Shown one piece after another: positions 58,660-64,000 of a DNA stretch of 64,000 nt. The position numbers and the translations under genes are program-made. The number at the start of each line of letters is the position of its first letter. Positions within the stretch are counted from its first letter, which is position 1. The notes under the pieces are model-generated. The model saw only the letters and a program-made list of their open reading frames with translations. It was not told the DNA's origin and searched no databases. The DNA is from Rhynchonema sp. JSB1_4 (lineage: Eukaryota > Nematoda > Chromadorea > Monhysterida > Xyalidae). The DNA lies in the NCBI GenBank assembly GCA_030248065.1, contig JASAMV010002589.1, forward strand, positions 1 to 64,000, given 5' to 3'.

Positions 58660-61600
58660 ATGGGAACAGAAACTATGTTTACCGAAATTAAAATCCAATC
58701 TGAAATGGATCGCGCCGCGACTGACATGATAACGGCGACAAGCCAGCTGCAAATGGAAGCGGCAAGCGTCAGAAATGATCGGCCGAATTGGAAATCTTAT
58801 TTATCGTTGGTTTTGTTTGTTTGCCATTTAGCGATTGATTCCTATTTGATATTTGCAGCTTTTCAATACATTTTAGCAGCCAGATGATTCCCCAAGAAGA
58901 TTACAATTTCATCACGTCGTACGAGGACAGCAAAGGCGACACGCGACGCGAAATGATCCAACGACAACAATGCGCGCGAACTTTTCTCAATTTGATGACG
59001 AACGTGAGCAAAATGCAAACAGTCAGATACGTGCTGACGTTAATCGATGACATGCTGCAGGTAATGATGGCAGGCAACAACAACAAATTAAAATGGGGCC
59101 CTAAAAATGTTCCTTAAAATAGGAGCTGGCTGGCTGGGGCGGGCATTGGGGGGCAGGGCAGGGCGCAGAGGTCGCAATCGGGCCGGGTTTGGCCTAGGCA
59201 TGGGGGCAATACCCAACACCCAATACCCAATATCACCCAATACCCAATATCCAATACCTGGTATTGGGTACCCAATACCCAATACCAGGTATTGGGTGCC
59301 GGTATTGGGTATTGGGTGTGGGCCTGGTATTGGGTATTGGGTGTTGGATTGGGTCTTTCCCAGGTATTGGGTGCCACCCAATACCCCTGTTTTGCCCTAT
59401 TTTTCTCCTCCAGAGCCCTGAAATGGTGAAAAATTTTCAATTTTTTAGCCTTTGAAATCGCTTTTTTAGCTGCAATCAGGGTTTTTTTTTCAAAATTCAC
59501 TAGGTGCAACTTAGGTGCAACCCCCAAATTTTTAGGTGCAAGCTGGCCAAAGTAGGTGCAACCCCTATTTTGGACAAAAAACGCCAATTTTAGGCTTTTT
59601 TGCCAGGTTGTGTGTTCAATGCTATTTGCGTGCTTTTAGAAGTTCAATAAAGTTGTAACGCAATGAATGCCTTTTCCTTTAGCAAAAGCAAACTTTTCAG
59701 GGAAAGTTCAACATTTTGTAGCACATTTTGTACTAGTTTCATTATTGAGAACCGATTGAGAAGAAAACGAAACAGTAAAATTTTCATGCCACCATATCCA
59801 CATTTGAGGGTCACGTACGAATCAGTTACTTTCGCTGTTCAACTGTGTGGGTATCTAATACTGTTGTCATGCTCTACTCTACTTCTAGTCAGTGTAGTTC
59901 CTGGCGGGAAGGGGGTCCGGGTCCCCTCCTAAGGTACACTAACCGCCGCGACCAAGGTACACTAGTACACTAACCGCCGCACCAGGTACACCAACCGCCG
60001 CAATTTTTGCCTAAAATATGAATTTTTAGCCCAAGATGGGCATTTTAGGCCTAAAATGGGTAATTTTCAGGTCAATGTTGTCAAAAGTCGCCAAAATACC
60101 CTATTTATGGAGAATTTTTTCCAAAATAAGGGCAAAAATAGGACAATTTTTTTTACCTCAAAGCACTTTTTCCTGAATTTTGGTCTTCCCCCCTCCTTCC
60201 CTCACAGGGAGGTACATAACCGCCGCACCGACAAAGTGGGTAGGTTCACTAACCGCCTCGCCGGACCAGGAACTACACTGATCCTAGTACATGTACACAG
60301 CATGTATTTGTTTTGAATCTTATCGCCAGCACACCAGGTACTAACTGTGTACGAAATCAATCAATCAGATCAATATTTTTTGTCGATGTCGACCAAATGC
60401 TTCGATGGAGTTTATTGGAAGGAATGAAAAGCCGCGCAGCGCATTTTTTTGTTTCTAAGCTTTCCAACCTTAAAAGATGCTGTATAAATGCTAAATTAAG
60501 CAAAATAAGGGCCTAAAATTTTAGGTGCAACCTTGCACCTAACCCTGAATTTTTAGGTGCAATTCTGATTTTTTAGGTGCAAATTGCACCTAAAAAGTGT
60601 CTAAAAAAAAACTATGGCTGCAATGTTAAGAAGAATGAGAAATTCAGTCATATTTTACTTAGTATTCGATCAAAAACCCAAAACAGGCCCATTTTTTAAA
60701 CAAGCTTGGAATTTTTGGGTATTGGGTCGGTATTGGGTATTGGGTATTGGGTCTCAACCTGAGTATTGGGTATTGGGTTGGGTCCCATTTGAGGTATTGG
60801 GTTGGGTATTGGGGGTGGGCCCTGGTATTGGGTATTGGGTATTGGCTTGGGTCAAAAAATCGGTATTGCCCCCATGCCTAGTTTGGCCGGCCCGGCCCGG
60901 CCCGAGCCCCCAAATCTCCGGCTCGGCCCGGCCCGAACCCCCAAATCTCCGGCCCGGCCCGGCCCGAATTTTTTGGCTCAGATTTTAACCCAATTTTTGT
61001 CATAATTTTTGCGATTTTTTTGAACCTATTTTTTGGTTGAAAACAACGGTGTTGCAGGGGGTTGGGGGTCCCCCCTAGGTATAGTAGGTAGGTAGGTTGA
61101 CGCTCCATCCTGGTACACTAGGTAGGTCGCCGCCCGGCGGCTAGTACAGTAAGTTGCGATTTTTGGCTCAAAATGGTATATAAAATCGGTACTTTTCACT
61201 CCAAATAGGCGATAAAAGTCACTTTTTGAGGTGGAAGATTTGACCGATTTTTGCCCCTTTTTGGAAAAAAACTTCATAAAAAGGGTATTTTGGCGACTTG
61301 TGAGAACATTGACCTAAAAATCACACATTTTAGGCCTAAAAATACCCCTTTTTGGGCCTAACAATGCCTGTTTTAGGCAAAAATTGGGGGAGATAGCGTA
61401 CCCGGAGGTAGGGTTAGAGGTCGGGGGTACCCGACACCCGACATCTGAAAATACCCGACACCCGACACCCGACATTTGAGAAAAAAAGCCGACACCCGAC
61501 ACCCGACAGTTCCAAAAAAAAACCCGACACCCGACATCTAGTTTTTGGAAAAAACCCGACACCCGACACCTGTTTTTGGACCAGAAACAGGCGACTTTTT

Positions 61601-63844
61601 GCTCCTTCGCACTATTAGTGCAATTTTTTGGATCAAGTGACTGAATTCAAGTATTTTCACACAAAATAAAACCAAAATGACACATTCTTAGTCTTCGGAA
61701 ACATTTGGTTCGAAGAAAATTTTCTCTCAATATTCTTTTCTCGGCAAAACTGATGTTTTGAACCGTAAGTGTCGGGTGTCGGCTGTCGGGTGTCGGGTCC
61801 CAAAAAACCCGACACCCGACACCTGGAGGCACCCGACACCCGACACCTACACTCTTTTGGCACCCGACACCCGACACCCGACATCTCTCTAACCCTACCC
61901 GGAGGGGGAGGTAGGGGGATTATGTACCATTTGAGGGGGAGATAGCGTACCCGGGGGGACCCCCTCCCCCAGGAACTACACTAGTCTGACGTGGGATGCG
62001 ATGTGTTTGATGCGTTTTAGAAATTTGGGGTGATAGAGGAACAGAGCTTATGTGAAAAGAAATGTACCTACAGATCCGCTCCACTGCACAGAGAATAGCA
62101 TCCACAATAAACAACATTCCAGATTCATCTCGTTTGTGTTTTGCGCACTGCACACACGTTAATCGAAGACGTGATGTTGATTTTCAGGAGGACCGTTCTC
62201 GTGTGGACGTGTTCTGGAATTATGCTCGAAACAAGAAACAATCGGTTTGGGCGCCGTTCCTGATGTTGTTGCGTCGCGATGACGGTTTCGTTGTGAATCA
62301 GACCAGTCGAATAATCACCAAATTAGCGTGTTGGGGCCCCGAACCGCTCGCCGACAGTGATTTAACGACATATTTCACTTTTCTCAAGGAGCAACTGCGT
62401 GCCGCGGTGGGCTATTTCGTTCTCTTACGATTTTTCTCGGTAGTTTTGTTTCTTGATCGTTGCCCGATCTTGCAGGGCAACAGCTACATCCAGACGTCGG
62501 CCCGCTGTCTGCAAATGATGCTGAGATTCGATGATTATCGTGTTGCGTTCGTTAACTTGGACGGCATCGCCACGTTCGTTCTTTATTTTTGGCCGAAATG
62601 ACCATAATTTTCTAATTATCTCCATAATTTTCCAGAATTGTGTCCGTTCTGTCGGGCAAGTGCAACTTCCAGCTGCAATATCAGCTTATTTTCTGCCTGT
62701 GGTGCTTGACGTTCAACTCACAGATCGCTGAACGAATGCACAGGTATTTTGGCTTCACAAATATTTGTTTGCAAATGTTGGTAACTTTTTGACGAAAATA
62801 AGATTTTTTCAATATTATTCCAGATTTGGTGTCGTGCCCACGCTCGCTGATATTTTGTCCGAATCAACCAAAGAGAAAGTCACGCGTATCATACTGGCCA
62901 CATTCCGGGTAAGAATATATTTTGCAGCAGGTACCACTTTGGTTACATTTTGTGCGTAATTTTTTAGCTCGTGTAATTTCAGTTCTCGATCTAGCTAGCT
63001 AATAAATTGACTATTTCTGTTCGATTTTTTCAGAATTTGATCGAGAAAATTGAAGATCGCGAGGTGATGCGTGATGATGCGCTGCAAATGGTTCGCTGAA
63101 TTATGGTTGTTGCTGAATTAAAACCAAAGAAGCTTCGTGCCTCGACCTGATCTTGGGTTGATAATAATCCCAGTTCCAAAGCGTTTCTGAACAGAGGGTA
63201 TTTCTGCAGTATATGACAATTGTTGCAACTTGGCCTCAAGGGTGGAACAAGAGGGTCATCGCCAGTGCGAATTCACCTGATGGCCACACGTGACTTCCCA
63301 ATGAGAATCCATGCTTTTTGCAGGTGCAATGTCGCGTACTCAAAACACTCGAATTGATGGGCGATAAAAAATACGACGATCCCGATCTATCGGACGACAT
63401 TGAGTTTTTGACCGAGAAACTGCACGCAAATGTGCAGGACTTGAGGTGAACATTTGCTACTTTGTTTTGTGGTTGAAGGCCCAATAAAAGCTTAATTTTC
63501 GTCGGGGTTTTGCGATGAAGTTGCAGCACTAATTTCGACCCAGGTCTCCGACCCCCTCCTAATGAAGAGCATTATACTCTGGTCGAAATTAGTGAGTCAG
63601 CTGTATCGAACGGACCCACAAGTGCGGTAGAAAGTTTGACTTCCGTCCGCGGATGTAGCGCTGACAGAATTAATATGAGGCTGTGTCTGTCTGACTAATT
63701 TCCTGCCGCGACATTCAGTTCGTTCGACGAATACTGCACCGAAGTGCGCTCCGGTCGGCTCATGTGGTCGCCGGTGCACAAAAGCGAGAAATTCTGGCGC
63801 GAAAACGCCGCTCGATTCAATGAGAAAAACTTCGAACTAGTCAA
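58660..63844 (+). CDS. ATP6V1H: V-type proton ATPase subunit H (3' end outside window)
   Basis: Exons visible: 58660-58805, 58880-59060, 62188-62406, 62476-62573, 62636-62743, 62824-62908, 63034-63090, 63324-63445, 63719-63844. They encode the first ~380 residues in phase; the last ~90 lie beyond base 64000. Subunit H is a HEAT/armadillo-type helical protein of the cytosolic V1 sector that regulates coupling of ATP hydrolysis to proton pumping. Family landmarks: [117 protein letters not shown] and [15 protein letters not shown]. Second intron, 59061-62187, is repeat-filled; the others are short. Donors of three introns begin GTT (GTTGGT, GTTCGT, GTTCGC). Confidence 0.95.
59200..59390. repeat. 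GGTATTGGGT minisatellite, block 1
   Basis: Arrays of CCCAATACCCAATACC-type units in both orientations inside V-ATPase H intron 2. Preceded by CTAGGCATGGGGGCAATACC, which appears inverted at about 60864-60884. Confidence 0.9.
59890..60280. mobile_element. hAT-like MITE, 391 bp
   Basis: Ends CAGTGTAGTTCCTGG (59890) and CCAGGAACTACACTG (ending 60280) are perfect inverted repeats starting CAGTG, as in hAT elements. The flanking octamers CTTCTAGT and ATCCTAGT match at six of eight positions, consistent with an old 8-bp target duplication. Interior AGGTACACTAACCGCCGC repeats are present. An inverted diverged copy of its body appears around 61060-61984. Confidence 0.8.
60715..60970. repeat. GGTATTGGGT and CGGCCCGGCC low-complexity block 2
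   Basis: Tandem GGTATTGGG units (60715-60865) followed by GGCCCGGCCCGA units (60880-60965), the mirror of block 1. Together they suggest a repeat-bearing element with inverted ends in intron 2 of the V-ATPase gene. Confidence 0.85.
61425..61885. repeat. ACCCGACACCCGACA minisatellite in two blocks
   Basis: Tandem ACCCGACA-type units at about 61425-61575 and 61765-61885, separated by about 190 bp of unique DNA. They are embedded in a copy related to the hAT-like MITE and lie in V-ATPase H intron 2. Confidence 0.9.
63527..63594. repeat. Short hairpin repeat
   Basis: CACTAATTTCGACC at 63527 pairs with GGTCGAAATTAGTG ending 63594 around a short loop, inside the V-ATPase H intron before exon 9. 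A miniature inverted-repeat remnant is likely. Confidence 0.7.
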
Positions 63845-64000
63845 GTAGGTTGGCGTTTGTCTGGTTCTTGGATAATTAGGATTTTTATGTTGTTGCTTTG
63901 CGTGGTTAGTTTAACTGATTCAGGCACTGGCTGACTAACTGATTTTCCTACCTTCTATGTTTATTGATGCGTTGAAGAGTACAAAAGCTCCAAATATTAA

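Overview
This window is nuclear DNA from an invertebrate animal. Its genes are split by GT-AG introns, it carries AATAAA signals, and its protein families are animal ones: dermatopontin-like, DEG/ENaC channel, IL-17-like, cystatin-like, mitochondrial sarcosine dehydrogenase and ionotropic-receptor-like. The phylum cannot be fixed from sequence alone. The divergent ionotropic-receptor family and the overall set would fit an ecdysozoan, perhaps nematode-like, but that is a guess. Exon joins below were built by hand from reading-frame phase plus family resemblance, with no transcript evidence.

Layout. 1-2.9 kb: nothing recognised. 2.9-6.4 kb (+): secreted dermatopontin-like protein with a long disordered tail. 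8.5-9.5 kb (+): small basic tyrosine-rich protein. 12.4-15.6 kb (+): Amt-type ammonium transporter, 11 exons. 16.9-17.9 kb (-): secreted protein of unknown family. 21.4-23.6 kb (+): secreted protein ending in an IL-17-like domain. 24.1-26.2 kb (+): DEG/ENaC channel. 26.6-31.6 kb (-): sarcosine dehydrogenase, 19 exons. 33.4-47.3 kb (+): three tandem ionotropic-receptor-like paralogues, A, B and C. B is a pseudogene broken by a 7-bp duplication, a 0.96-kb palindrome and a 1-bp deletion. Between B and C lies a 5.4-kb element with perfect 36-bp terminal inverted repeats enclosing about 37 copies of a 128-bp satellite. 51-51.8 kb (-): single-pass membrane protein. 53.6-54.5 kb (-): cystatin-like secreted protein. 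55.9-56.8 kb (+): four-TM protein. 57.6-58.2 kb (+): small TM/coiled-coil protein. 58.7 kb to beyond the right edge (+): V-ATPase subunit H, with a 3.1-kb intron full of nested repeats.

The genes do not form a pathway. They look like ordinary neighbours in a compact animal genome. Ammonium transport, DEG/ENaC, ionotropic receptors and V-ATPase are all membrane transport or signalling functions, but nothing in the sequence ties them together. The unusual content is the density of short inverted-repeat (MITE-like) elements of at least eight different types, the transposon-satellite composite, the broken receptor copy, a pore-loop-less receptor architecture, and a genome-level splice signature: about a third of the inferred introns begin GTT, about ten of them GTTGG.
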